From: Vibrio algarum
GTDB lineage: Bacteria; Pseudomonadota; Gammaproteobacteria; Enterobacterales; Vibrionaceae
Assembly: GCF_028204155.1 (NCBI RefSeq)
Contig: NZ_JAQLOI010000001.1
Coordinates: 2,976,001 to 3,040,000, forward strand
Length of the DNA: 64,000 bases
Reading direction: 5' to 3'
Shown here: positions 54,460 through 63,890 of the stretch, piece after piece
How positions within the stretch are numbered: the first letter of the stretch is position 1
How the letters are laid out: the number at the start of each line of letters is the position of its first letter
Position numbers and translations under genes: made by a program
Notes under the pieces: model-generated
What the model was told of the DNA's origin: nothing
What the model saw: only the letters and a program-made list of their open reading frames with translations
Database searches by the model: none

Positions 54460-55947
54460 TTATTTTCTTCTGTTTTTCATCATTCCCACTACGCGATTTC
54501 TTTTACGCTCTTGAGACAATGTCATCTTGTTACTCTTTCCTTCAAATGGGTTTTCGCTGTTTTGGAATTGGATGCGAATTGGTGTACCCATAATTTCTAG
54601 AGAACGACGATAGTAATTCATCAGATAACGCTTATAGGAGTCAGGTAGCTCCTTAACTTGGTTACCATGGATTACAACAATCGGAGGGTTATAACCACCA
54701 GCATGGGCGTACTTAAGCTTAACACGTCGTCCACGAACAAGTGGTGGTTGGTGATCATCTGTTGCCATCTTCATTACTCGGGTAAGAACCGAAGTACCAA
54801 CACGAGTCGTTGCAGACTTATAAGCTTCTTGTACTGATTCAAACAGATGGCCTACGCCTGTACCATGTAATGCAGAAATAAAATGAATACGAGCAAAGTC
54901 GACAAAACCTAAACGGCGATCGAGCTCTTTTTTCACGTGCTCTTTAACATCGGTATCTAAACCGTCCCACTTATTAACGGCGATAACAATGGAACGACCT
55001 GCATTTAGCGCAAAACCAAGTAGGCTTAAATCTTGATCTGAAATGTTTTCACGGGCATCGATTATTAACAAAACAACGTTAGCATCTTCTACCGCTTTAA
55101 GCGTTTTCACCACAGAAAATTTTTCTACCGTTTCATTTATGCGCTTACGACGACGAACACCAGCGGTATCAATCAATACGTACTCGCGCTCATCACGCTG
55201 CATCGGGATGTAGATTGAGTCACGCGTAGTTCCGGGCATGTCATAGACAACAACACGCTCTTCTCCTAAAATGCGGTTTGTAAGAGTTGATTTACCCACA
55301 TTTGGACGACCGATAATCGCCAATTTAATTGGTTGGTCTTGAAGACGCTTAAACTCAGCTTCTGCTTCTTCCTCTGTATACTCTAGCTTCTCTTCATCTC
55401 CATCAACAAGATCGGTCAAATCTTCGATTTCACCTTTTTCCTTCTCGATAAGAGCTTCTGCGAATGGATTCAAAGCACGATCAATCAGCCCTGTTACACC
55501 ACGACCGTGAGAAGCCGCTATTTGGTACATATTTTCCATACCTAGTTGCCAGAACTCAGCACTCGCTGCATCTGCATCAACACCGTCTACTTTATTGACT
55601 ACAAGCATGGCAGGCTTTTCTATCTTACGTAAATGTTGTGCTATCGCTTCATCTGATACGGTTAAACCTGCACGACCATCTACCATGAACAACACAACAT
55701 CCGCTTCATCGATAGCGGCAAGTGATTGCTCAGCCATTTTGGTTTCGACGCCTTCTTCGGTGCCGTCAATACCGCCGGTATCGATAACAATAAATTCGTG
55801 TTCTCCAAGTTTTGCCTGACCGTATTTTCGGTCACGAGTCAGTCCAGGGAAGTCTGCAACAAGTGCATCACGCGTACGTGTTAATCGATTAAATAGCGTA
55901 GACTTACCTACGTTTGGACGCCCAACTAGAGCAACAACAGGAATCAT
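54460..55947 (-). CDS. der: Ribosome-assembly GTPase Der
   Basis: A 495-residue protein with two tandem GTPase domains and a KH-like C-terminal domain. G1 motifs GRPNVGKSTLFNRLT (residues 8-22) and GRPNVGKSTLTNRIL (about 210), DTGGI and DTAGV for G3, NKVDG and NKWDG for G4. Needed for 50S subunit assembly. The start is ATG 55947 (MIPVVALVGRPN); the frame opens 7 codons upstream. A large hairpin lies 30 bases before the start. Confidence 0.97.
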   Translation of the reverse strand: MIPVVALVGRPNVGKSTLFNRLTRTRDALVADFPGLTRDRKYGQAKLGEHEFIVIDTGGIDGTEEGVETKMAEQSLAAIDEADVVLFMVDGRAGLTVSDEAIAQHLRKIEKPAMLVVNKVDGVDADAASAEFWQLGMENMYQIAASHGRGVTGLIDRALNPFAEALIEKEKGEIEDLTDLVDGDEEKLEYTEEEAEAEFKRLQDQPIKLAIIGRPNVGKSTLTNRILGEERVVVYDMPGTTRDSIYIPMQRDEREYVLIDTAGVRRRKRINETVEKFSVVKTLKAVEDANVVLLIIDARENISDQDLSLLGFALNAGRSIVIAVNKWDGLDTDVKEHVKKELDRRLGFVDFARIHFISALHGTGVGHLFESVQEAYKSATTRVGTSVLTRVMKMATDDHQPPLVRGRRVKLKYAHAGGYNPPIVVIHGNQVKELPDSYKRYLMNYYRRSLEIMGTPIRIQFQNSENPFEGKSNKMTLSQERKRNRVVGMMKNRRK

Positions 55948-55976
55948 AACAACCTCTACAAAAAACATTTTATTAT

Positions 55977-56016
55977 GTAGTTATAGGTAAGTTTTTGAAG
56001 ACTTACCTATAACTAC
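55977..56016. repeat. Perfect 16-bp stem hairpin upstream of der
   Basis: GTAGTTATAGGTAAGT and its exact reverse complement flank an 8-base loop. It lies between the bamB terminator and the der start, in the der leader. No T-run follows on the minus strand, so it is not a standard terminator. It may be a mobile intergenic repeat or a leader structure. Confidence 0.7.
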
Positions 56017-56049
56017 TCAATTCAACAAGAATTATTTACTGCAACAAAA

Positions 56050-56077
56050 CGGCTCCTGACCGCAAAGTCAGGAGCCG
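56050..56077 (-). terminator. bamB terminator
   Basis: CGGCTCCTGAC pairs perfectly with GTCAGGAGCCG around a 6-base loop, followed on the minus strand by TTTTGTTG. It lies 41 bases past the bamB stop and separates bamB from der. Confidence 0.85.
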
Positions 56078-56117
56078 AACGTGAATTCTATCACACTTTC
56101 ATTATTTGAGTTAAGAT

Positions 56118-57275
56118 CTAGTCGACCTTTAACTTACGGATACTACCGTCACGTGTCGTGATTAAATATTCATCATTGACCTCTATTGGACCAACGGCAA
56201 AACCACTGCTATCAACCAACTGCTGAGCCACAAATTCTCCTGTGTCTTTATCCAACCAGTGGAGATAACCTTCTGCATCACCCAATACTAAGTAACCATT
56301 TATTAATACAGGTGCAGTAAGTAATCGGTTTTCTAACAACTTATTCGTCCATATCTCAGTCCCGCTCCGCACATCTACTGCCGCAATATGATCATTGTCG
56401 GTCACTAAGAATAGGTCAGAACCATCAGTTGCCATATCCAAAGAGGAAGAGTAATTGCGCTTCCATGCAGGTGCACCTGAACGCAAATCAATCGCGACGA
56501 GTTGGCCGTTATAACCAACGGTATAAAGCATCCCACCCAAAATAACGGGAGAAGAATCGACGTCAACCAATCTATCTATTTCTGTCGCTCCTTTTGGTAT
56601 ACCAATAGGTTGCTGCCAAATAAGTTGACCACGGGCAACAATTGCTGCGGCTAATCGACCATTTGCCGTGCCCCAAAAAACGCCACCCGAAACAGTCGAT
56701 GGAGAGCTATCCCCTCTTAATGTTAGGTTTGGTACCTCTGTACTTATCGTCCACTCTTGCGTACCCGTTTCGGAATCAAGAGCTTCTAAAATACCGCGAC
56801 TAGTATGAACAATAACAAGGTTATTTTCAGTCGCTGGCTTAGACAATACTTCACCAATGACTTGTTGACGCCACAGTTCTTCACCTGTTTCACTATCAAG
56901 CGCGATAACTTCGCCATTTTCCGAACCAATAAACAACTTTCCGTAAGACGCGGTTATACCACCAGACAAACGAGCAAGAGTGTCTTTCTCTAGATCATTT
57001 TTCCAAATAGTCTTACCGTTTTCAGGATCCAGCGCCTTAACTTCGCCATCACGACCTGCTACAAAAATTTTATCGTAAGCAAAAACAGGTTGTAATTTTG
57101 AAAAATACTGACCAACGCCATCACCTATATTTGCAGACCAGCTGCTGTTCGGCGTGAACTGGCTAGCAACTTGAGGAACCGGTGCCATTACAACGGTATC
57201 TTCTTCACTAGAACATGCTGTTAGTCCAACAACAATAGCGGTACCTAATAAGATTCGACTGAGTGTTTTCTTCAT
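56118..57275 (-). CDS. bamB: Outer membrane assembly lipoprotein BamB
   Basis: A 385-residue lipoprotein with lipobox LTAC at residues 17-20 (Cys20 lipidated). The body is an eight-bladed propeller of PQQ-type repeats, seen as LDPENGKTIWKNDL, LDSETGEELWRQQV, LRSGAPAWKRN, VRSGTEIWTN and DKDTGEFV. It helps BamA insert beta-barrel proteins. It follows yfgM by 11 bases and ends at a strong terminator. Confidence 0.95.
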   Translation of the reverse strand: MKKTLSRILLGTAIVVGLTACSSEEDTVVMAPVPQVASQFTPNSSWSANIGDGVGQYFSKLQPVFAYDKIFVAGRDGEVKALDPENGKTIWKNDLEKDTLARLSGGITASYGKLFIGSENGEVIALDSETGEELWRQQVIGEVLSKPATENNLVIVHTSRGILEALDSETGTQEWTISTEVPNLTLRGDSSPSTVSGGVFWGTANGRLAAAIVARGQLIWQQPIGIPKGATEIDRLVDVDSSPVILGGMLYTVGYNGQLVAIDLRSGAPAWKRNYSSSLDMATDGSDLFLVTDNDHIAAVDVRSGTEIWTNKLLENRLLTAPVLINGYLVLGDAEGYLHWLDKDTGEFVAQQLVDSSGFAVGPIEVNDEYLITTRDGSIRKLKVD

Positions 57276-57286
57276 TGCTTCAGCCC

Positions 57287-57901
57287 TTACTTGGCAAGGT
57301 CATCCAACTTAAATTGAATATCTTGGCTAGCATCATCCGCTTGTTGAGCTTCAGTATATGCGCTATATGCTGCATCTTTATCGCCTTTGCGAAGTAAGAT
57401 ATCACCTTTTAGTTCAGCTACTCTGCCTGTCCAAGCTTTAGAATCCAATGCGTTAAGTGTAGATAGAGCTTCATCAAATTGTTCATTCTGTGCTTGAATT
57501 CGAGCAATACGGAAACTAGCAATTGGTCCTATAGCAGTATCTTGCGTGTTTGCTTTCGCCCACTCTAATTGTGCTAAAGCCTCATCTAGCTCACCAGCAT
57601 CAACCTGAGATTTAGCAAGCTGAAGTGCTGCTAATACAGAGTATTCCGTGCCTTTATTCGACTCTATAAAACTTTCGACCTGAGAAGAAGCAGCAACACC
57701 TTGAGTAGCAAGTTTCTCAATAACTTGAGAATAGCCATCAGATGCAGCTTCTTTTGCTTCGATCACTGAGTCTTGGTAAAAGCGCCAACCAAATAAGCCA
57801 CCTAAACCGATAACTCCACCCAAAATAACCGCTTTACCGTTCTCTCTCCACCAATCTTTTATGGCCAGAACTTGATCTTCTTCGCTATCGTACAATTCCA
57901 C
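57287..57901 (-). CDS. yfgM: YfgM periplasmic chaperone partner
   Basis: A 204-residue protein with one N-terminal membrane helix (residues 23-41) after the family's MELYDSEEDQVLAIKDWWRENGK. The periplasmic part is TPR-like helices (ALAQLEWAKANTQD, ALSTLNALDSKAWTG, YSAYTEAQQ). In E. coli it works with PpiD at the SecYEG translocon. Between hisS and bamB, as in the conserved order. Confidence 0.93.
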   Translation of the reverse strand: MELYDSEEDQVLAIKDWWRENGKAVILGGVIGLGGLFGWRFYQDSVIEAKEAASDGYSQVIEKLATQGVAASSQVESFIESNKGTEYSVLAALQLAKSQVDAGELDEALAQLEWAKANTQDTAIGPIASFRIARIQAQNEQFDEALSTLNALDSKAWTGRVAELKGDILLRKGDKDAAYSAYTEAQQADDASQDIQFKLDDLAK

Positions 57902-57912
57902 TTTAAATCCTC

Positions 57913-59181
57913 TTAAACCAATTCTATTAGTTGAGCTACGATGTCTGTTTGAGCAACCGTTTTTTGTTCGCCACCTTTGAGGTCTTTTACCACAACGGTA
58001 TTTTCAGCGACTTCATTTTCACCTAGCACAAGAGCTACAGCTGCACCGACTTTGTCTGCGCGCTTAAACTGCTTCTTAAAATTACCACCACCAAAATGGG
58101 TCATAATTCGTAAACTCGGAGAGGTTTCACGTAGATGCTCGGCTAATTTCATACCAGCCATCATAGTGCCTTCACCAGCGGTCACTAAGTAGACATCAAC
58201 ATTACGGCGTACATCAGTTAAACCCAGAGTATCAAGTAATAAGACTAAACGCTCTAAGCCCATGGCAAAACCAACTGCTGGGGTTGCTTTTCCGCCTAAT
58301 TGCTCAACCAGTCCATCGTAACGACCACCGCCACAAACAGTACCTTGAGCCCCTAGGCTTTCTGTAATCCATTCAAATACAGTCCGATTGTAATAATCTA
58401 AACCACGTACTAAACGTTCATTAACTTGATATTCGATTCCAGCGGAATCGAGAAGTTCACATAAGCCCGAGAAATGTTGTACTGACTCTTCATCTAAAAA
58501 TGAAGAAAGCTTTGGCGCATCACCTAGAATAGCTTGCACATCCGGATTTTTGCTGTCCAATACACGTAAAGGGTTGGTATACATTCGACGTTTACAATCA
58601 TCATCTAGAACATCTTCATATTGCTCTAAATAGGTAACCAAGGCATCTCGGTAATTAGCTCGCGCTTCTAAAGAACCAATTGAATTAAGCTCTAGACGCA
58701 CATGTTCCGCGATACCTAGTTCACGCCATAAACGTGCCGTCATCATAATCAACTCGGCATCAACATCTGGGCCGTTTAAACCAAATACTTCAACACCAAC
58801 CTGATGAAACTGACGATAGCGCCCTTTTTGTGGTCGCTCATGCCTAAACATTGGTCCCATATACCAAAGACGTTGTTCTTGATTATATAGAAGACCGTTT
58901 TCTATCCCTGCACGAACACAGCCAGCCGTGCCTTCAGGACGAAGAGTTAAACTATCTCCGTTACGGTCTTCAAAGGTATACATTTCCTTTTCAACCACAT
59001 CGGTTACTTCACCAATTGCACGGCTGAATAAGTGCGTTTGTTCAACGATAGGCATGCGTACTTCGCTATACCCATAAGCACCAATCACTTGTTTTACTGT
59101 CCCTTCCACTTTTTGCCAAAGTGGTGAGTCAGTTGGAAGGCAGTCGTTCATGCCTCGAATTGCTTGAATTGTTTTTGCCAC
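57913..59181 (-). CDS. hisS: Histidine-tRNA ligase
   Basis: A 422-residue class II synthetase. Motif 2 is MFRHERPQKGRYRQFHQ, the histidine-binding stretch GLDYYNRTVFEW and motif 3 AVGFAMGLERL; the histidine-A loop GGGRYDGL is present. It starts AKTIQAIRGMNDCLP, as usual. It lies 25 bases after ispG and 11 bases before yfgM. Confidence 0.97.
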   Translation of the reverse strand: MAKTIQAIRGMNDCLPTDSPLWQKVEGTVKQVIGAYGYSEVRMPIVEQTHLFSRAIGEVTDVVEKEMYTFEDRNGDSLTLRPEGTAGCVRAGIENGLLYNQEQRLWYMGPMFRHERPQKGRYRQFHQVGVEVFGLNGPDVDAELIMMTARLWRELGIAEHVRLELNSIGSLEARANYRDALVTYLEQYEDVLDDDCKRRMYTNPLRVLDSKNPDVQAILGDAPKLSSFLDEESVQHFSGLCELLDSAGIEYQVNERLVRGLDYYNRTVFEWITESLGAQGTVCGGGRYDGLVEQLGGKATPAVGFAMGLERLVLLLDTLGLTDVRRNVDVYLVTAGEGTMMAGMKLAEHLRETSPSLRIMTHFGGGNFKKQFKRADKVGAAVALVLGENEVAENTVVVKDLKGGEQKTVAQTDIVAQLIELV

Positions 59182-59206
59182 TGTCTTTTACCGTAATTCG
59201 TTGAGA

Positions 59207-60331
59207 TTAATTACTTTCAATTTGGTTTACTTCAATTCGTTGTTTAGCGTCTAAAACCGATGCTTTAGCACGAATTTTTGCTTCTAAATTGTCGAGAAGA
59301 TCATTGTTATCAAGGCGCTCTTTGGTACGTTTGCCATCTTCGTAAAAAGCACTCTTTCTTGCACCACCAGCGAGCCCTAAATGGGATACTTCGGCCTCTC
59401 CTGGTCCGTTAACCACACAACCGATAAGAGACACATCCATTGGTGTGATGATATCTTCTAATCTCTGTTCTAATGCATTAACTGTCGCTATAACATCAAA
59501 CTCTTGACGAGAACATGTCGGGCATGCAATAAAATTAATACCTCTTGAGCGAATGCGTAGTGATTTAAGAATATCAAAACCGACTTTAATCTCTTCTATA
59601 GGATCCGCTGCTAGAGAAATCCTTAGAGTATCTCCAATACCTTCTGATAAAAGTAATCCAAGTCCTACTGCTGACTTAACAGAACCAGCCCTAGCGCCAC
59701 CGGCTTCAGTAATACCTAAATGTAGAGGCTGATCTATTTTTTTTGCTAGTAGACGATAAGAGTCTACCGCTAAAAAAACGTCAGAAGCTTTTACACTTAC
59801 TTTGAATTGGTCGAAATTGAGTCTATCGAGTATATCAACATGACGCATGGCGGATTCAACGAGCGCAGCGGGTGTTGGTTCACCATACTTCTCTTGAATA
59901 TCCCTTTCTAAAGAGCCACCATTAACACCAATTCGAATTGGTATGTTCTTGTCTCGAGCACAATCAACTACAGAACGAATACGGTCTTCTTTACCGATAT
60001 TTCCTGGATTAATACGCAGACAATCAACGCCATATTCCGCCACTTTTAGCGCAATACGGTAGTCAAAATGGATATCAGCAATCAGAGGCACTCTCACTTG
60101 CTGTTTAATGAGTTTAAACGCTTCTGCCGAATCCATCGTAGGAACAGAAACTCTAACGATGTCTGCACCAACTTTTTCTAAAGCTCGGATTTGGGCAACG
60201 GTTGCGTCTACATCGGTAGTACGTGTATTTGTCATTGATTGCACGGCAATAGGTGCACCGTCACCAATAGGTACATCACCCACGTATATTCTTGTCGATG
60301 GGCGACGTTTAATAGGGGATTTGTGTTGCAT
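59207..60331 (-). CDS. ispG: 4-hydroxy-3-methylbut-2-enyl diphosphate synthase (MEP pathway)
   Basis: A 374-residue [4Fe-4S] reductase of isoprenoid synthesis. The N-terminal barrel has PIAVQSMTNTRTTDVDAT and ADIHFDYRIAL; the cluster cysteines are in FIACPTCSRQEFD and LIGCVVNGPGEA. It turns MEcPP into HMBPP. It is 8 bases past rodZ, so the genes are coupled. Confidence 0.97.
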   Translation of the reverse strand: MQHKSPIKRRPSTRIYVGDVPIGDGAPIAVQSMTNTRTTDVDATVAQIRALEKVGADIVRVSVPTMDSAEAFKLIKQQVRVPLIADIHFDYRIALKVAEYGVDCLRINPGNIGKEDRIRSVVDCARDKNIPIRIGVNGGSLERDIQEKYGEPTPAALVESAMRHVDILDRLNFDQFKVSVKASDVFLAVDSYRLLAKKIDQPLHLGITEAGGARAGSVKSAVGLGLLLSEGIGDTLRISLAADPIEEIKVGFDILKSLRIRSRGINFIACPTCSRQEFDVIATVNALEQRLEDIITPMDVSLIGCVVNGPGEAEVSHLGLAGGARKSAFYEDGKRTKERLDNNDLLDNLEAKIRAKASVLDAKQRIEVNQIESN

Positions 60332-60339
60332 ATTAACTT

Positions 60340-61275
60340 CTAAGGTAAGGTGAATCTTGCTACTTTGCCGGTATTATACCCAGAAAGGTCGACCGGTTCA
60401 TTCGCAAATGTCATCGATACGCCTTCAGGCGCACCTAAAATAATTTTGTAGGGCGCTTTTCCATTAAACTTAAGCGAACTACCTGCTTTTTTAACACCAG
60501 TAGCAAATGTTTTGCCTGTGTCATCTTTCACTTGTACCCAACAGTCAGCCGAGAACGACATGGTTAACTCGTGGCTGTTTTGTTCAAGTGGCTCTGATGT
60601 GTCTTCCGTAATAACAATTTCTGTTTCTACTTCAGGGATAGCTTGTTGAGGTTCACTATTTGACGTTACTTCTGGTGTCGGTTCTACAAGCTCTGACTGG
60701 TTTTCTTCTATCATCTCAGGAATGACTTCAACTGCTGGTTGCTCAAATTGAGAGCGGTCAGGAGAAGCGGGTTCATTTGATTGAACTGGCTCAACTTCGA
60801 TAACGGGTGAAGCCATCTCAACATCGCTCACTTGCGTTAATGTATCTTGCTGGTTTTGATACCACCAAACAGAAGATATCCCAACAATGACAAGACCAAT
60901 TACCCAGGTTAACTTCATGATACGGCGATCATGCTTTTCTCTTTTCGTTTTACGAGAAAAACTCTGCATTTTCTGTTCAGAGTGTTGCGCTTCTTTAAAG
61001 CCATCTAAAGAGGCAAGCACCATTTTTTCATCCAGAGATACAGCTTTAGCATAAGAACGCAAATAGCCACGTGTAAACGTAGCTACTTGATCAAAGTCGT
61101 AATTATTTTCATCAATACTTTGGATGATAGAAAGTCTCAATCTTAAACGGTCAGCTATCTCTTCTTGAGAAATCCCTAGCTCTTCACGTTTAGCACGGAG
61201 CATGTCGCCAGCTTGCACTGCTGCCGTCGTCTCTACCACTTCTTCTGTAACAATTGTTTCTATTTCAGTAGTCAT
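60340..61275 (-). CDS. rodZ: Cell-shape protein RodZ
   Basis: A 311-residue bitopic protein. A cytosolic HTH domain (residues 23-95, AKREELGISQEEIADRLRLR) binds MreB, a basic juxtamembrane stretch precedes a helix at about 121-138, then a long Pro/Glu-rich linker (140-235) and a periplasmic DUF4115 beta domain (ADCWVQVKDDTGKTF). It keeps rod shape. Between pilW and ispG as in other Vibrio. Confidence 0.95.
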   Translation of the reverse strand: MTTEIETIVTEEVVETTAAVQAGDMLRAKREELGISQEEIADRLRLRLSIIQSIDENNYDFDQVATFTRGYLRSYAKAVSLDEKMVLASLDGFKEAQHSEQKMQSFSRKTKREKHDRRIMKLTWVIGLVIVGISSVWWYQNQQDTLTQVSDVEMASPVIEVEPVQSNEPASPDRSQFEQPAVEVIPEMIEENQSELVEPTPEVTSNSEPQQAIPEVETEIVITEDTSEPLEQNSHELTMSFSADCWVQVKDDTGKTFATGVKKAGSSLKFNGKAPYKIILGAPEGVSMTFANEPVDLSGYNTGKVARFTLP

Positions 61276-61288
61276 CTGCTTCGTATTT

Positions 61289-62020
61289 CTAATTTATTGT
61301 AGAATTCGGATATCTTGCCGCAAGTATTTTAGCGTATTTATTTGCTAACTCTTTATTACCTGCTTTTTCTTCCAATTTAATCAGCAAGCGTAAACTACTT
61401 GGTTGATATCCAAATCTATCGTGAAACTTAATGAGTCTGATCCTTGCATCATTATAATTTCCATTTTCTGAGTTCAATTTCGACAATTGAATCAGTGAAA
61501 AATAACGTTCTGGATCGTATTCCAAAGAGCGCGTGAAATAATGCTCTGCTTCTGCTCTGTTGCCACTTTTTAGTGAGCATATTGCTGCATTTTCTAAACT
61601 ATCAATAACCTGATAGTTATTTGGTTGCTCGATAGCACGGGTAAAAAAATCGTCGGCTTTTTCATATTGACCAAGTCGACATAAGAATGCACCGTAATTA
61701 TTAAGCACTTCGCTGTTCTTTGGAGACTCCCTCATTGCTTTTTTATACGTTTGTTCGGCAAGATTGTTCTCGCCAACTAACTGATAATAATAAGCTATTG
61801 AATTCAATGTTCGATAGTATTTTGGTGCATATTTTATAGCTAACTCAAGGTTTTCCCTTGCTTTAAGCCTATTTCCCGCATCAAGATAGCCTAAACCTAG
61901 CTCTATTCTTGCATCTGCGGCTGCAACGTTATTATTTTTACTACCGTTTTCTTGCTCAGTAACTGTAACACAACCCATCACTATGCACGCAAGAAAAGTT
62001 GTTACAACCCATTCAACCAT
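61289..62020 (-). CDS. pilW: Type IV pilus biogenesis lipoprotein PilW (PilF)
   Basis: A 243-residue lipoprotein with lipobox VMGC (Cys17) and six TPR repeats, such as GLGYLDAGNRLKARENLELA and YKKAMRESPKNSEVLNNYGAFL. It pilots the PilQ secretin to the outer membrane. It is 13 bases before rodZ; rlmN is 58 bases upstream. Confidence 0.93.
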   Translation of the reverse strand: MVEWVVTTFLACIVMGCVTVTEQENGSKNNNVAAADARIELGLGYLDAGNRLKARENLELAIKYAPKYYRTLNSIAYYYQLVGENNLAEQTYKKAMRESPKNSEVLNNYGAFLCRLGQYEKADDFFTRAIEQPNNYQVIDSLENAAICSLKSGNRAEAEHYFTRSLEYDPERYFSLIQLSKLNSENGNYNDARIRLIKFHDRFGYQPSSLRLLIKLEEKAGNKELANKYAKILAARYPNSTIN

Positions 62021-62078
62021 TGAATCGAAGCCCTAAATAAGCAGTTAGGTCACACCCAATTCAATAGTTACAATCTTA

Positions 62079-63197
62079 TCAGATTGATTTTACCGGAATT
62101 GGTTCCCCAAGCTGGTTTTGTTTTGTTCGTTTTGTTCTGTCTATCACATCACCAACTAACTGCCCGCATGCTGCATCTATATCATCACCACGGGTTTTAC
62201 GCACAGTTACAGTATGCTCATATTCCATTAACGTTTTTTGGAAACGATCGATACGGGAGTTACTTGGTTTTTTATATGGTGAACCAGGATAAGGGTTAAA
62301 TGGAATCAAATTGATCTTACAAGGCGTACCTTTCATTACTTCTGCGAGTTGCCTTGCATGCTGCATGTCATCATTTACATGATCCAACAAAACATATTCG
62401 ATGGTAACCTTACCGCGATTCGCATTTGATGAATCAACATAACGATGAATAGATGCGAGTAAATCTTCAATATTCCAGCGATCGTTAATTGGCATAATTT
62501 GACTACGAAGTTCATCTGTCGGGGCATGTAAAGAAACCGCTAGCGCGACATCGATAACACCCGTCATCTGATCCAAACCAGAAACCACACCAGAAGTCGA
62601 AACCGTTACACGGCGTTTAGACAAGCCAAATCCTAAATCATCAAGCATAATTTCTAATGCTGGTATTAAGTTTTTCATGTTCAAAAGCGGCTCACCCATT
62701 CCCATCATTACCACGTTGGTAATTGGGCGACGGCCTGTATCTTTTAATAAGCCAACTTCTTTAGCTGCCCGCCATACTTGGCCAATAATTTCGGATACTT
62801 TTAGATTACGATTGAAACCTTGTTGTGCAGTAGAACAAAACTTACATTCAAGTGCACAACCTACTTGTGACGAAACACATAAAGTTGCACGATCTTCTTC
62901 TGGGATATAAACCGTTTCAACGTCTTGATCGCCAACACGCATCGCCCATTTAATCGTTCCATCAGATGAATGCTGCGCATCGGAAACGTAAGGAGCTCTA
63001 ATTTCCGCTACGCGCATTAGTTTTTCACGTAGCTTTTTATTGATGTTGCTCATTTGTTCGAAATCATCGATACCAAAATGATAGATCCATTTCATCACTT
63101 GCTCTGCTCGGAAAGCTTTTTCACCCAATTCATCAACAAAATATTGGCGAAGTCCTTTGCGATCAAAATCCATTAAATTGACTTTTGCAGTAGTCAT
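62079..63197 (-). CDS. rlmN: Dual rRNA/tRNA C2-adenine methyltransferase RlmN
   Basis: A 372-residue radical SAM enzyme. The cluster motif CALECKFC, the SAM-binding VMMGMGEPLLNM and the second catalytic Cys in DDIDAACGQLVGD are all present. It methylates A2503 of 23S rRNA and A37 of some tRNAs. First gene of the run to bamB. Confidence 0.96.
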   Translation of the reverse strand: MTTAKVNLMDFDRKGLRQYFVDELGEKAFRAEQVMKWIYHFGIDDFEQMSNINKKLREKLMRVAEIRAPYVSDAQHSSDGTIKWAMRVGDQDVETVYIPEEDRATLCVSSQVGCALECKFCSTAQQGFNRNLKVSEIIGQVWRAAKEVGLLKDTGRRPITNVVMMGMGEPLLNMKNLIPALEIMLDDLGFGLSKRRVTVSTSGVVSGLDQMTGVIDVALAVSLHAPTDELRSQIMPINDRWNIEDLLASIHRYVDSSNANRGKVTIEYVLLDHVNDDMQHARQLAEVMKGTPCKINLIPFNPYPGSPYKKPSNSRIDRFQKTLMEYEHTVTVRKTRGDDIDAACGQLVGDVIDRTKRTKQNQLGEPIPVKSI

Positions 63198-63371
63198 GTG
63201 ACCTCTCGACGACAGTTAATTTTTAAAAATACCAAATAGCCTGAACACACCATTGATGCTATCAGGTTAAATATAAATAAGGGCGCGAATTGTACAGCGT
63301 TTAATCAGCTACAACAAGGGGTGAAAGGAGCATGCTAGGTAAGAGTTTGATTACGTAAGATATAGAATCTT

Positions 63372-63434
63372 GAGCGTTTTCACTTACCAAAACCTAGCTC
63401 TATTTTATTAGGTTCCAGAAATGGGAAAACGCTC
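63372..63434. repeat. Nested inverted repeat downstream of ndk
   Basis: GAGCGTTTTC (63372-63381) and its perfect complement GAAAACGCTC (63425-63434) enclose a second perfect pair, AACCTA (63391-63396) and TAGGTT (63409-63414). The whole folds as a 63-base forked hairpin starting 25 bases past the ndk stop. No T-run follows. It could be an intergenic repeat, a processed RNA or an RNA stabiliser. Confidence 0.6.
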
Positions 63435-63458
63435 TTGACGATTTGGTCTTTTCAAATG

Positions 63459-63890
63459 TTATTCTACCCTAGGGCAGATTTCAGATGCCGGAAAGAAAAA
63501 CTCTATTTCACGATCTGCGGAAGCAGGGCTATCGGATCCGTGTACAGAATTAAATCTCATGCTCAATGCATAGTCACTACGAATAGTTCCACATGCGGCC
63601 GTTTCAGGATTTGTTGTTCCCATTAGTTCACGATAACGCTGAATAGCATTTTCCCCTTCTAGCACCTGAACCATTACTGGACCGGATGTCATAAACTCTT
63701 TTAGAGCAAGGAAGAACTCTTTGCCTTCATGTTCGGCATAAAAGCCACTTGCTTGTTCCTCCGTCAAGTGAAGCATTTTTGCTGCAACAACACTTAAGCC
63801 GGCTTTTTCAATACGGTTGTAGATTTCGCCGATAAGGTTTCGCTTCACTGCGTCTGGCTTAACAATTGAGAATGTTCTTTCTAGGGCCAT
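63459..63890 (-). CDS. ndk: Nucleoside diphosphate kinase
   Basis: A 143-residue Ndk. ERTFSIVKPDAVKRN at the start, the catalytic His in FNSVHGSDSPASADREI, and VLEGENAIQRYRELMGTTNP in between. It equalises nucleotide triphosphate pools. The first gene of the leftward core block; its promoter lies in 63891-64000, where I see no other feature. Confidence 0.97.
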   Translation of the reverse strand: MALERTFSIVKPDAVKRNLIGEIYNRIEKAGLSVVAAKMLHLTEEQASGFYAEHEGKEFFLALKEFMTSGPVMVQVLEGENAIQRYRELMGTTNPETAACGTIRSDYALSMRFNSVHGSDSPASADREIEFFFPASEICPRVE

